From Roseomonas haemaphysalidis (GTDB lineage: Bacteria; Pseudomonadota; Alphaproteobacteria; Acetobacterales; Acetobacteraceae): a DNA stretch of 64,000 nt. Under the pieces are notes generated by a model, which saw only the letters and a list, made by a program, of their open reading frames with translations, did no database searches and was not told the DNA's origin. Where the stretch lies: NCBI RefSeq assembly GCF_017355405.1, contig NZ_CP061177.1, positions 2,649,001-2,713,000 on the forward strand, written 5' to 3'. Positions within the stretch are counted from its first letter, which is position 1, and the number at the start of each line of letters is the position of its first letter. Below, piece after piece: positions 9,195 to 18,015 of this stretch. Position numbers and translations under genes: made by a program.

Positions 9195-10543
9195 GTCGGC
9201 AGTTCGCTCACGTCGGAAAGGTAGGCGAGCACGGAGCGGGCCAGGGCCTCGACATCCTCGACCGTGGTGAATTCATCGGCGGCATCGATGTTGCTGCCTT
9301 GCCGGCGCAAGCCACCCAGCAGGATTTCCTGCACACCCGCCTGCTGCACGAAACCCATGGGCGACGCCATGGCCCCCGACCAGCACCGGAAGCCTGTCGC
9401 GGGAAAGCCGAACCCCCAGCTCAATGACTTCTGCCACCGGCCACCATTCGGCCCCTGATCCGCCCCGGCCACCGGCGGCGACTGAGCGACGATGCGGACG
9501 CCGACCCCAATTCCCGGCCAACCGGCAAGGCTTTCCTGCACCGCCTGCCGTAGCTCAGCAACAATCCGTGGCACGTCCTGCACCGAGCGAAAGGCGTGGC
9601 AAACCAGGATCTGCTCGCTATCCGCACGTGATCCACCGGCTTCGCCCGCCCGCACCGGCGTGATGCAAAGCTCCTCGGCCGTGCAGTCCCCATCGCAGCA
9701 TTCGCTGCATACAGGTTCCTGACCGGCGGCCCCAATGGCAGCGCGGAAGTCGGCCAATCGTAGCGTCACCATCCTGGCAGCCTCATCAAGGCGATGGGTC
9801 GAGGCGCCTTCGGCGTTCAGGGTGATCGACAAGTGGAGGATGCCGGGGCTCGCCGTCCAGATGCGGGGTGCTGCGGTGCCGTTCAGGTAGATCACATGGT
9901 CGCCCATGATCCCTTCGGCGGCCAGATGGCGCAGACCGGCGTGTTCGCCGACGCGCGGCTCAGCACAGAAGACCAGCAATGGGTCGCAGCCAAGGTCGAG
10001 GCCCACGGCATCGGCCGCGCACAAGGCCGCCCAGACCGCCGCCATCGCGCCCTTCGCGTCGGTGGTTCCACGCCCGTAAAGGCGGCTGCCATGACGACTC
10101 AGCGCGAAGGGCGGTCGTGTCCAACCATCGCCCGGCGGCAGCGTGTCGGTATGGAAATAGATGGTGCAAACGCGCCGGCCCGTGCGTCGCATTGCCGTCA
10201 TCGCCAGTTGCGGATCACCGTCGGATGGCACGGCCAGTCGTTGGAAGCACAGGCCAAGCGGGGCGAACATGTCGTGCAGAACGTCGGCAAGCTCGTTGCC
10301 CGCTCCGCGGCCATCGCCCGTATCAAGGGCAACCAGTTGGGCGAGCTTGTCGATCCATCCCGTCGCGCCCAGCAATGGCGACGCCAGCGACAACCGTTCT
10401 AGATTTCCGGACTGCGCAGTCACCGGACCGAAGGCCGCCTGGCCTTCCTGGATCGCCCAAACTGTTTCCCTCGACCACACGGCAATCGGATGTCCTGGTT
10501 CGGCACCACCTGGTAGCGGCACCTGTTCCAGCTGTAACAACAT
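9188..10543 (-). CDS. Divergent M20-family peptidase-like protein, probably catalytically impaired
   Basis: The 451-residue product aligns with the ArgE/DapE M20 group through YFHTDTLPPGDGW, LYGRGTTDAKGAMAA and YLNGTAAPRIW. Key metal-site residues look changed: the usual DEE/EE pair is CAEPRVGEH, the dimerisation-domain His motif is weak, and the last metal ligand (usually a His near SNEF/PNEF) is replaced in SNIDAADEF. Residues about 270-290 carry a Cys-rich insert (CSECCDGDC then a further Cys). The first 60 residues are not typical of the family. No frameshift is needed to read through it. It is either a decayed paralogue or a repurposed binding or regulatory protein. The reading frame overlaps the FadR-type gene by 7 nt at the 3' ends. 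Confidence 0.7.
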   Translation of the reverse strand: MLLQLEQVPLPGGAEPGHPIAVWSRETVWAIQEGQAAFGPVTAQSGNLERLSLASPLLGATGWIDKLAQLVALDTGDGRGAGNELADVLHDMFAPLGLCFQRLAVPSDGDPQLAMTAMRRTGRRVCTIYFHTDTLPPGDGWTRPPFALSRHGSRLYGRGTTDAKGAMAAVWAALCAADAVGLDLGCDPLLVFCAEPRVGEHAGLRHLAAEGIMGDHVIYLNGTAAPRIWTASPGILHLSITLNAEGASTHRLDEAARMVTLRLADFRAAIGAAGQEPVCSECCDGDCTAEELCITPVRAGEAGGSRADSEQILVCHAFRSVQDVPRIVAELRQAVQESLAGWPGIGVGVRIVAQSPPVAGADQGPNGGRWQKSLSWGFGFPATGFRCWSGAMASPMGFVQQAGVQEILLGGLRRQGSNIDAADEFTTVEDVEALARSVLAYLSDVSELPTY

Positions 10544-10593
10544 CCGACGCCCGGACCGAGTCCAGTGTCAGTCCGAGCACGGGCTTTTGAAGG

Positions 10594-12234
10594 TCAGCGC
10601 CGGGCGCGATGGTCCTGACGCGCATCGGTCTCGCCAGCCGGCACCGGCTCCACGCGAATATGCGGTTCGGTCGGATCGGGACGACGGGCCGCGGCGGCGA
10701 AGCGCGTCGCCACATGCGGCGCCACCTCGAAATGGGTTTCCCGGCCGAGAATGCGGATACGCCCGATTTCGCCGCGCGCCACCTTCCCGCGGCGGCACAG
10801 GAACGGCAGGATCCACTTCGGATCGGCCTTGCCGTCACGCCCGACATTCATGCGGAACCATGCGCCCTCGCCACCTTCCCGCTCCCGCGGGGCACGGGTG
10901 GGGCGGCGGTCGTCCTGCACGGCGGACAGTTCCTCCGGCGCCGGCAGCGGTGCGCGGAGCAGGCGGATCAGCGCGGCAGCCACCGCCTCCGGGCCGGCAG
11001 CGGCCAGCAGCGCCTGGCCAGCTTCCAGCTCGTCGGCCGCGGGCTCCTCGGCGGCCAGCGTCTTCGCTTGCTCACCCAGCCGGACCGTATCCCGCTCCCG
11101 GATCAGCTCGGCCGAGGGTGCCTCGCCCCAGCTGGCCTGCAGCTTGGCCGCCATCAGCAGCCGCTCGGCGAAACGCCGGCGGCTTGGCGGCACCACCAGC
11201 ACGCTCACGCCCTTGCGCCCGGCACGGCCCGTGCGGCCGCTGCGATGCAGCAGCGTCTCGGGCTCCTTGGGCAGCTCGGCATGGATCACCAAGCCGAGGT
11301 CCGGCAGGTCGATGCCGCGCGCCGCGACATCCGTGGCAACGCAGACCTGCGCCTTGCCATCCCGTAGGCCCTGCAACGCACGGCTGCGCTCGGCCTGGGT
11401 CAGCTCACCGGAGATCGACACCGCGGCGAAGCCACGCTCGGCCAGATTGCCATGCAGCCGGGCCACGGCGGCGCGCGTAGAGCAGAACACGATGGCGCGG
11501 GGCGAATCCGACGCACGCAGCAGGTTCACCACCGCGCGCTCCACGTCATGCGGGGCGATGATGGCGACGCGGTACTCGATGTCGCCGTGCTGGCCGCCTT
11601 CCTTGCCGGCCTCGATGCGCAGGGCATCGCGCTGGTAGCTTTCCGCGAGATGGGCGATGGCCTTGGGCACGGTGGCAGAGAACATCAGGGTCCGCCGCCC
11701 TTCCGGCGCGGCGTCCAGGATGGCTTCCAGCTCCTCGCGGAAACCGAGGTCCAGCATCTCGTCCGCCTCGTCCAGCACCACGGCGCGCAGCGCATCCGGC
11801 TGCAGGTTGCCGCGGTCCAGGTGGTCGCGCAGGCGGCCCGGGGTCCCCACGACGATGTGCGCGCCCTGCGACAGGGCGCGGCGCTCGGCGATCGGGTCCA
11901 TGCCGCCCACGCAGCTGACAACGCGGCCACCGGCCGGCGCGTACAACCAGGCCAGCTCGTTCTTCACCTGCAACGCCAGTTCCCGCGTCGGCGCCACTAC
12001 CAGGGCGAGCGGGTTGCGGGCGGGCGGCAGGTGGTCCTCGCTGCCCATCAGGTCCGGCGCCACGGCGAGGCCGAAGGCAACGGTCTTGCCGGAGCCGGTC
12101 TGCGCCGACACCAGCAGGTCACGGCCCCGCGTCCCGTCCTCCAGCACGGCGGCCTGCACGGAGGTCGGCTCGGCATAGCCGCGCTCGTGGAGGGCGCGCA
12201 GCAGCACGGGGGGCAAGGAGGCAGGAAAGGGCAT
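10594..12234 (-). CDS. DEAD-box ATP-dependent RNA helicase with DbpA-type RNA-binding domain
   Basis: The 546-residue protein has all DEAD-box motifs in order: an upstream Q motif (EPTSVQ), SAQTGSGKT (I), PTRELALQ (Ia), TPGRL (Ib), DEAD in VVLDEADEML (II), SAT (III), VFCSTRAAV (IV), ATDVAARGIDLP (V) and HRSGRTGRAGRKG (VI). A C-terminal region from about residue 455 (WFRMNVGRDGKADPKWILPFLCRRG) matches the DbpA RNA-binding domain, which in E. coli recognises 23S rRNA. A role in ribosome assembly or RNA remodelling is likely. ATG 12234 has AAGG-type sequence just upstream (CCTTTCC on the plus strand). The open frame continues further upstream but without family similarity. Confidence 0.95.
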   Translation of the reverse strand: MPFPASLPPVLLRALHERGYAEPTSVQAAVLEDGTRGRDLLVSAQTGSGKTVAFGLAVAPDLMGSEDHLPPARNPLALVVAPTRELALQVKNELAWLYAPAGGRVVSCVGGMDPIAERRALSQGAHIVVGTPGRLRDHLDRGNLQPDALRAVVLDEADEMLDLGFREELEAILDAAPEGRRTLMFSATVPKAIAHLAESYQRDALRIEAGKEGGQHGDIEYRVAIIAPHDVERAVVNLLRASDSPRAIVFCSTRAAVARLHGNLAERGFAAVSISGELTQAERSRALQGLRDGKAQVCVATDVAARGIDLPDLGLVIHAELPKEPETLLHRSGRTGRAGRKGVSVLVVPPSRRRFAERLLMAAKLQASWGEAPSAELIRERDTVRLGEQAKTLAAEEPAADELEAGQALLAAAGPEAVAAALIRLLRAPLPAPEELSAVQDDRRPTRAPREREGGEGAWFRMNVGRDGKADPKWILPFLCRRGKVARGEIGRIRILGRETHFEVAPHVATRFAAAARRPDPTEPHIRVEPVPAGETDARQDHRARR

Positions 12235-12668
12235 AGGTCGGCAAAAATCCGGCGGATGATCGGTGCAGGGACGGCGATGGGCCATGGCAGGCGTGGTGCT
12301 GGCTGCACTGCAACGCCCGGCGATGACGCGCCTCATACCCCGCCCCGCCCCGGATTGCATCTTTGGCGTTGGGTTGGGTGGGGAGACATGCGATGCACGC
12401 ATGGGTTGGCGGTGTTCAAGCCCGCTTGCGGGCGGGCCCACAGAGCGGCATTGTAGATCCTGGAAATGCACGTCATTTCCCGCGGAATTTGACGCATGCA
12501 GCTTGCCCCGCGACACCAACCGCTAAAGCGCCAGGACGCCAGCCCGAAATGATGCGACCCTTCTGTCGGAACTAGGCCCCGCCCGGACCTCCGCCTGAAC
12601 ACAGGCCGAGCGCCCCCGCACCGTCCGTTTTCCGCCGAGCCTGCTCGGCCTGCTTCTCCGGAATAGCC
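12235..12668. other. 434-bp non-coding gap between the helicase and metN
   Basis: This is the only gap above 300 bp. It must hold the divergent promoters of the helicase and the metN operon and probably a long helicase 5' leader. I see no convincing coding frame, tRNA or known riboswitch. A perfect 6-bp hairpin (GCCGAG/CTCGGC, 12634-12649, CCTG loop) lies 19 nt before the metN start and could affect its translation. Short inverted GC repeats occur near 12415-12440. Confidence 0.5.
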
Positions 12669-13748
12669 ATGCCCGCTTCATCGCCCGGGGTGTCCCCCGT
12701 GCCGTCGCCCGTCATCCGCCTGCGCGGGCTGACGCGGCATTTCCGCAACCGACAGGGCAGTGTCACCAAGGCGCTGGATGGCGTTTCGCTGGATGTCGCC
12801 GCCGGCGAGATCTTCGGCATCGTCGGCCGCTCGGGTGCCGGCAAATCGACCCTGATCCGCTGCGTGAACCTGCTGGAGCGTCCCGCCGAGGGCGAGGTGC
12901 TGGTGTTCGGCGAAAACCTGCTGACGCTGGATGACGCGGCGTTGCGCCAGCGCCGGCGTGGCATCGGCATGGTGTTCCAGCACTTCAACCTGCTGTCGTC
13001 GCGCACCGTCGCCGGCAACGTGGCGTTTCCGCTGGAAGTCGCGGGCATGCCGAGGGCGGAGCGGGATGCGCGCGTGGCGGAGGTGCTGGCGCTGGTCGGG
13101 CTGGCGCAAAAGGCCGAGGCTTATCCGGCGCAGTTGTCCGGCGGCCAGAAGCAGCGCGTCGGCATCGCCCGCGCCCTGGCCCCCCGCCCACGCATCCTGC
13201 TGTGCGACGAGGCGACCAGCGCGCTGGACCCGGAAACCACCCATGACATCCTGGGGCTGATCCGCAGCCTGCGGGACAAGCTGGACCTGACGGTGCTGCT
13301 GATCACCCACGAGATGGCGGTGGTGAAGGAGATCTGCGACCGCGTCGCCGTCATGGAAGCGGGGCAGGTGCTGGAACAGGGCCGGGTGTTCGATGTCTTC
13401 ACCCGCCCGGCACACCCGACCACCCGCAGCTTCGTCGCCGGCACCATCGGCCATTCCGTGCCCCCCGGCACCGTGGCGCGCCTGCCGCCGCCGCGCCCCG
13501 GCGAGGAACGACGGCTGCTGCAGGTGCTGTTCGCCGGCCCTAACAGCACGCGCGCGGTGATCAGCGAGGCTTCGCGCCGCTTCGGCATCGACCTCGACAT
13601 CATTTCCGGCCGCATCGACGAAATCGCTGGCGAGCCCTTCGGCCTGATGGCCCTCGCCGCCTATGGCGCGGCGCCACGGCTCGACGAGGCTGTCGCGTGG
13701 TTCGAGGAACTCGGCCTAGCCGTGACGCCGCTGGCGGAGGTGCGTTGA
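12669..13748 (+). CDS. metN: Methionine ABC transporter ATP-binding protein MetN
   Basis: The 359-residue ATPase has Walker A GRSGAGKST, Q-loop MVFQHFNLL, signature LSGGQKQRVGIARAL, Walker B ILLCDEATSALDPETT and the switch His in ITHEMAVV. The C-terminal ~90 residues form the NIL regulatory domain that senses methionine in MetN proteins (LFAGPNSTRAVISEASRRFGI). It energises import of methionine through MetI with substrate from MetQ. MetI starts 1 nt after its stop, so the genes are translationally coupled. ATG 12669 has only a weak CCGGA Shine-Dalgarno sequence, with a hairpin just upstream. Confidence 0.96.
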   Translation: MPASSPGVSPVPSPVIRLRGLTRHFRNRQGSVTKALDGVSLDVAAGEIFGIVGRSGAGKSTLIRCVNLLERPAEGEVLVFGENLLTLDDAALRQRRRGIGMVFQHFNLLSSRTVAGNVAFPLEVAGMPRAERDARVAEVLALVGLAQKAEAYPAQLSGGQKQRVGIARALAPRPRILLCDEATSALDPETTHDILGLIRSLRDKLDLTVLLITHEMAVVKEICDRVAVMEAGQVLEQGRVFDVFTRPAHPTTRSFVAGTIGHSVPPGTVARLPPPRPGEERRLLQVLFAGPNSTRAVISEASRRFGIDLDIISGRIDEIAGEPFGLMALAAYGAAPRLDEAVAWFEELGLAVTPLAEVR

Positions 13749-13749
13749 G

Positions 13750-14415
13750 ATGATCCCCTGGCTCACCCCTTCCCTGCAGGACTTGTTCCTGGAAGCCGCC
13801 TGGGAAACGCTGATCATGGTCGGCGGCGCGGCGCTCATCGCCGTGGTCGTCGGCCTGCCGCTGGCCTTGCTGCTGCATGCCACGGCGCGCGGCGGGCTGG
13901 CGCAGAACGGCCTGGTGAACCGGCCGGTCGGGCTGCTGATCAACGCCGTGCGTTCCACCCCGTTCATCATCCTGATGGTCGCCATCGTGCCGTTCACCCG
14001 CATGGTGGCGGGCACCTCCATCGGCACCACGGCGGCCATCGTGTCGCTGGCACTGGCGGCCACCGCCTTCACCGCACGCCTGTTCGAAAGCGCCTTCAGC
14101 GAAGTGGACCGCGGCGTGGTGGAGGCGGCGCGCGCCATGGGCGCCACCCGGCTGCAGATCCTGTGGAAGGTGCTGGTGCCGGAGGCGCTGCCGGGCCTGA
14201 TCGCGGCCGTGACCGTCACGCTGGTCAGCTTGGTCGGCTTTTCCGCCATGGCCGGTGCCGTGGGCGGCGGCGGGCTGGGGGATCTCGGCATCCGCTTCGG
14301 CTACCAGCGCTTCATGCCGGAAGTCATGGCGAGCGTGGTGCTGGTGCTGATCCTGTTCGTGCAGGGGCTGCAATCCCTGGGCGACTGGCTGGTGCGGCGC
14401 GTGCGGCGCCGCTGA
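13750..14415 (+). CDS. metI: Methionine ABC transporter permease MetI
   Basis: The 221-residue integral membrane protein has about five hydrophobic helices and the ABC permease EAA loop (VVEAARAMGATRLQILWKVLVPEALPG). RSTPFIILMVAIVPFTR is characteristic of MetI. It forms the translocation pore of the MetNI complex in the inner membrane. It sits directly between metN and two metQ genes. Confidence 0.96.
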   Translation: MIPWLTPSLQDLFLEAAWETLIMVGGAALIAVVVGLPLALLLHATARGGLAQNGLVNRPVGLLINAVRSTPFIILMVAIVPFTRMVAGTSIGTTAAIVSLALAATAFTARLFESAFSEVDRGVVEAARAMGATRLQILWKVLVPEALPGLIAAVTVTLVSLVGFSAMAGAVGGGGLGDLGIRFGYQRFMPEVMASVVLVLILFVQGLQSLGDWLVRRVRRR

Positions 14416-14443
14416 ACGACGCAAAAACAAAGGAACACGCCGG

Positions 14444-15256
14444 ATGAGCTTCAATCGCCGCGCCCTGCTGGGTGCCAGCCTTGCCCTGCCCTTCGCGCCC
14501 CGCGCCTTTGCGCAGGGCGCCGATCCCGGCACCGCCGCCCGCCCGCTGAAGGTTGGCGCGACCGCCGGCCCGCACAGCCAGGTGCTGGAAAAGGTGCAGG
14601 AGATCGCTGCCCGTGACGGGCTGGTGATCCGCATCGTGCCCTTCACCGATTACATCACCCCGAACGCCGCGCTGGCGGCGGGCGACCTGGATGCCAACAG
14701 CTTCCAGCACCAGCCGTTTCTCGACCAGGCCGTGAAGGACCGCAACCTGCCGCTGGTGGCGGTGGCCAAGACCCTGGTCTTCCCGATGGGCATCTATTCG
14801 CGCAAGCACAAGCGCATCGCCGATGTGCCGAACGGCGGCCGCATCGCCATTCCGAACGACCCGACCAATGGCGGCCGCGCCCTGGTGCTGCTGGCTGCCG
14901 CCGGCGCCTTCAAGCTGCGCGACGGGGCCGACTTCCGCGCCACGGTGGCGGACGTGACCGAGAACCCCCGCCGCCTGCGCATCGTCGAGCTGGAAGCGGC
15001 TCAGATCCCCCGCGCGCTGGACGAGGTGGAGGCCGCGGCCATCAACACCAATTTCGCCATTCCCGCCGGGCTGAACCCGGTGCGCGACGCCATCTCCATT
15101 GAAAGCGCCGACAGCCCCTACGCCAACCTTGTGGTGGTGCGGCGCGACAATGCAGACGCGCCGTGGGCCCGCAAGCTGGTGGCGGCTTACCAGAACGACG
15201 AGATCAAGACCTTCGTGCGCGACACCTTCCAGGGTTCGGTCGTACCCGCTTTCTGA
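14444..15256 (+). CDS. metQ: Methionine-binding protein MetQ (first copy)
   Basis: This 270-residue NlpA/MetQ family protein has KVGATAGPHSQVLEKV, NSFQHQPFLDQ, IAIPNDPTNGGRALVLL and IVELEAAQIPRALDEVEAAAINTNFA, all typical of the family. The signal (FNRRALLGASLALPFAPRAFAQ) has twin arginines and a Tat-like form and lacks a lipobox Cys. It therefore appears to be a free periplasmic protein rather than a lipoprotein as in E. coli. It is the first of two tandem copies that follow metI and share one permease. Confidence 0.93.
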   Translation: MSFNRRALLGASLALPFAPRAFAQGADPGTAARPLKVGATAGPHSQVLEKVQEIAARDGLVIRIVPFTDYITPNAALAAGDLDANSFQHQPFLDQAVKDRNLPLVAVAKTLVFPMGIYSRKHKRIADVPNGGRIAIPNDPTNGGRALVLLAAAGAFKLRDGADFRATVADVTENPRRLRIVELEAAQIPRALDEVEAAAINTNFAIPAGLNPVRDAISIESADSPYANLVVVRRDNADAPWARKLVAAYQNDEIKTFVRDTFQGSVVPAF

Positions 15257-15268
15257 GGAGCCAGGACC

Positions 15269-16084
15269 ATGTTGACCCGACGTTCCCTTGTTTTCGCCGG
15301 CGGCGCGGCCCTGCTGCTGCCCCGGACCCTGCGCGCCCAGGGCGCGACGGACATCGGCACCACCGCGCGCCCGCTGCGCGTCGGCGTCACCGCCGGCGTG
15401 CACGGCCAGGTGCTGGAGGTGGTGCGCGACGTGCTGGCACGCGACAACTTCGTGGTCAGGATCACGGAGTTCGCCGATTTCATCCAGCCCAACGTGGCGC
15501 TGCAGGCGGGCGAGATCGACGCCAACACCTATCAGCACCAGCCGTTCCTGGACGCGCAGAAGCAGCAGCGCGGCTATGACTTCGTGCCGGTCGGCAAGAC
15601 GGTGCTGACCGTCATGGGCGTGTTCAGCCGCAAGGTGAAGGCATTGTCGGACCTGCCCGCCGGGGCCCGCGTCGCCATCCCGAACGACCCGACCAACGGT
15701 GGCCGTGCCCTGTTGCTGCTGGCCAAGGCCGGCGTGTTCAAGCTGCGCGACGGCGCCGACTTCCGCGCCTCCGTGGCCGACATCACGGAAAACCCGAAGC
15801 GCATCCGCATCGTGGAGCTGGAAGCCGCTTCCATCGCCCGCAGCCTGGATGACGTCGATGCCGCCGCCATCACCGGCAACTACGCCGTGCCGGCAGGGCT
15901 GAACCCCATCCGGGACGGGCTGGCGGTGGAGGGTGCCGACAGCGTCTACACCGTGCTGGTGGTGACCCGCCGGGGCGACGAGGCGAAGCCCTGGGCCGTG
16001 AAGCTGGCCCGCGCCTATGCCGACCCGGCGGTCAAGGACTTCGTGGAGAAGACCTTCGGCGGGTCCGTCATCGTCGGTGCCTGA
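15269..16084 (+). CDS. metQ: Methionine-binding protein MetQ paralogue (second copy)
   Basis: The 271-residue paralogue of the preceding gene shares NTYQHQPFLDAQ, VAIPNDPTNGGRALLLL and IRIVELEAASIARSLDDVDAAAITGNYA. Its signal (LTRRSLVFAGGAALLLPRTLRAQ) is also Tat-like without a lipobox. Only 12 nt separate it from copy one, and an AGGAG sequence precedes its ATG. The two differ across much of their length, so this is an old duplication that may have split ligand preference, for example L- and D-methionine or other neutral amino acids (inference). Its stop abuts the stop of dadA on the other strand. Confidence 0.92.
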   Translation: MLTRRSLVFAGGAALLLPRTLRAQGATDIGTTARPLRVGVTAGVHGQVLEVVRDVLARDNFVVRITEFADFIQPNVALQAGEIDANTYQHQPFLDAQKQQRGYDFVPVGKTVLTVMGVFSRKVKALSDLPAGARVAIPNDPTNGGRALLLLAKAGVFKLRDGADFRASVADITENPKRIRIVELEAASIARSLDDVDAAAITGNYAVPAGLNPIRDGLAVEGADSVYTVLVVTRRGDEAKPWAVKLARAYADPAVKDFVEKTFGGSVIVGA

Positions 16085-17338
16085 TCAGGCGTAGCGGGAC
16101 ATCGCCAGGTCGGCATGCTCGATGTTGGGCCGCTGGCCGCCGACCAGATCGGCGGCCAGCTTGCCGCTGCCGCAGGACATGGTCCAGCCCAGCGTGCCAT
16201 GGCCGGTGTTCAGGAACAGGCGGCTGAACTTCGTGGGGCCGATGATCGGCGTGCCGTCGGGGGTCATCGGCCGCAGGCCAGTCCAGAACTTCGCTTCCTC
16301 GTAGCGCCCGGCATCGGGGTACAGGTCGCGCACGGAATGCAGCAGGGTCTGCTTGCGTTCCTCGTGCAAGGACAGGTCGTAGCCCGCGATCTCGGCGGTG
16401 CCGCCCACGCGAATGCGGTCGCCCAGCCGGGTGATGGCGATCTTGAAGGTCTCGTCCATCACGGTTGACACCGGCGCGGCCATCGGGTCGGCGATTGGTA
16501 CGGTGATGGAATATCCCTTCACCGGATAGACCGGGATCTTCAAACCGAGCGGAGCCAGCAGCTTCGGCGAATAGCTGCCCAGCGCCAGCAGGTAGCGGTC
16601 CGCCGTCAGGGTGCCGGCGCCGGTGACGACGCCGGAAATGTCGCCACCCTCGACCAGGATGCGCTCGATGGCCGTGCCGTAGCGGAACACCACCCCCTTC
16701 TCGACGCAAAGGGCCGCCAGGCGTTGCGTGAAGATCTGCGCGTCGCCCGTTTCGTCCTCGGGCAGCCGCAGGCCACCGACGAACTTGTCCCGCACCCGCT
16801 CCAGCGCGGGCTCGGCCCCGACGCAGCCGGCGGGGTCCAGCACCTGGAAGGGCACGCCGTATTTCCGCAACACCCGCAGGTCATCGCCGATATGGTCCAG
16901 CTGCTGCTGGGTACGGAACAACTGCAAGGTGCCCCGCTCGCGCTGGTCGTATTCGATGCCCGTCTCGTTGCGCAGGTCGGCCAGGGCGTTGCGGCTGTAG
17001 TCGGCCACCCGCACCATGCGGGACTTGTTGGTTTGATAGGCGGCCTCGGTGCAGTTGCGCAGCATCTGCAGCAGCCACGACCATTGGCGCGGGTCGAGGC
17101 GCGGCCGCACCACCAGCGGGCTGTGCCGCATGGTCATCCACTTCAGCGCCTTCTGCGGGATGCCAGGCCCGGCCCAGGGCGAGGAATAGCCGAACGACAC
17201 CTGGCCGGCATTGGCGAAGCTGGTTTCCAGCCCCGCCGCCGGCTGGCGGTCCACCACCGTCACCTCATGCCCCGCCCGGGCGAGGTACCAGGCGGAAGTA
17301 ACGCCGACCACGCCGGCGCCGAGAACGAGAACCTTCAT
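16085..17338 (-). CDS. dadA: D-amino acid dehydrogenase small subunit
   Basis: The 417-residue FAD oxidoreductase begins with the dinucleotide-binding motif [19 protein letters not shown]. It contains signature stretches of the DadA family: [35 protein letters not shown] and a C-terminal [15 protein letters not shown]. It oxidises D-amino acids to 2-oxo acids and ammonia, passing electrons to the respiratory chain at the inner membrane. The ATG at 17338 is preferred over 17347 because family proteins begin at MKVLVLG and GGCGGAG is then correctly spaced. It is divergent from an Lrp-type gene and convergent with metQ, with no gap. Confidence 0.95.
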   Translation of the reverse strand: MKVLVLGAGVVGVTSAWYLARAGHEVTVVDRQPAAGLETSFANAGQVSFGYSSPWAGPGIPQKALKWMTMRHSPLVVRPRLDPRQWSWLLQMLRNCTEAAYQTNKSRMVRVADYSRNALADLRNETGIEYDQRERGTLQLFRTQQQLDHIGDDLRVLRKYGVPFQVLDPAGCVGAEPALERVRDKFVGGLRLPEDETGDAQIFTQRLAALCVEKGVVFRYGTAIERILVEGGDISGVVTGAGTLTADRYLLALGSYSPKLLAPLGLKIPVYPVKGYSITVPIADPMAAPVSTVMDETFKIAITRLGDRIRVGGTAEIAGYDLSLHEERKQTLLHSVRDLYPDAGRYEEAKFWTGLRPMTPDGTPIIGPTKFSRLFLNTGHGTLGWTMSCGSGKLAADLVGGQRPNIEHADLAMSRYA

Positions 17339-17356
17339 CGCAGCCATGCTCCGCCA

Positions 17357-17375
17357 CGCGCCGAACCTGGGCGCG
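17357..17375. promoter_or_regulatory. Inverted repeat in the dadA/Lrp intergenic region
   Basis: A perfect 6-bp inverted repeat (CGCGCC, 7-nt spacer, GGCGCG) lies just upstream of the dadA Shine-Dalgarno region. It could be an operator for the divergently encoded Lrp-type protein or a hairpin in the dadA leader. At this GC content chance occurrence is possible. Confidence 0.3.
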
Positions 17376-17469
17376 AAAGCATGAGCGTAGTCGGGAAATC
17401 ACGGCAGGTGGTTGCGATCAGCGGCAGACCATGCGATTTGCGCCGCTCAACCTCGAATTTTCTGCGGTT

Positions 17470-17958
17470 ATGTCGAAGATTCTTCAACCATCCACCCTCG
17501 ACCCGACCGACCGCCGCATGCTCCGGTTGTTGCGGGCGGATGGGCGGATCAGCAATGCCGACCTTGCCGCCGCCATCGGGTTGTCGCCCTCGGCCTGCCT
17601 CCGGCGGCGCCTGCTGCTGGAGGCGGCGGGGGTCATCCGGGGCTACACCGCCATCATCGAGGAGCAGGCCACCCAGGCCCGCACCGTGGTCATCGTGCAG
17701 ATCACCCTGGAACGTCAGACGGAAGACGCCTTCAACCGCTTCGAGGCCGCCGTCCGGCAATGCCCGGAAGTCTGCGAATGCTATCTGATGACCGGAGCAT
17801 CCGACTACCAGTTGCGGGTCGAGGCGCGGGACGCGGCGGATTACGAGCGAATCCACAAGGAGCAATTGTCGCGCATGCCCGGCGTGTCACGCATCCAGTC
17901 GGCCTTCGCCATCCGCACCGTGGTGCGCAGCACCCCCGCCCCGGGCACGGAGGACTAG
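17470..17958 (+). CDS. Lrp/AsnC-family transcriptional regulator, likely controlling dadA
   Basis: The 162-residue protein has an AsnC-type helix-turn-helix (about residues 10-55; LDPTDRRMLRLLRADGRISNADLAAAIGLSPSACLRR) and a C-terminal RAM ligand-binding domain with CYLMTGASDYQLRVEA. The internal ATG at 17470 matches the usual Lrp start; the frame remains open 39 nt further upstream. Being divergent from dadA is the usual arrangement for DadR/Lrp-type activators of D-amino-acid catabolism. An amino acid is the likely effector, but which one cannot be told. Confidence 0.93.
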   Translation: MSKILQPSTLDPTDRRMLRLLRADGRISNADLAAAIGLSPSACLRRRLLLEAAGVIRGYTAIIEEQATQARTVVIVQITLERQTEDAFNRFEAAVRQCPEVCECYLMTGASDYQLRVEARDAADYERIHKEQLSRMPGVSRIQSAFAIRTVVRSTPAPGTED

Positions 17959-18015
17959 CGGCGCGTCCCGGCTGCCGCCTATCCTGACGACCGCAACCAG
18001 GCCAGGATCTGCCGC

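Noticed and set aside
10161..11480. A long plus-strand open frame opposite the M20-like and helicase genes
   Set aside because: Low-complexity Arg/Pro/Ala sequence and perfect conservation of the minus-strand proteins show it is a shadow.
12410..12445. A T-arm-like GTTCAAGCCCGC suggesting a tRNA
   Set aside because: The stem has a mismatch and no acceptor, D or anticodon arm can be built around it.
12550..12668. SAM riboswitch before metN
   Set aside because: No SAM-I, SAM-II or SAH aptamer core motif could be recognised; only a simple hairpin is present.
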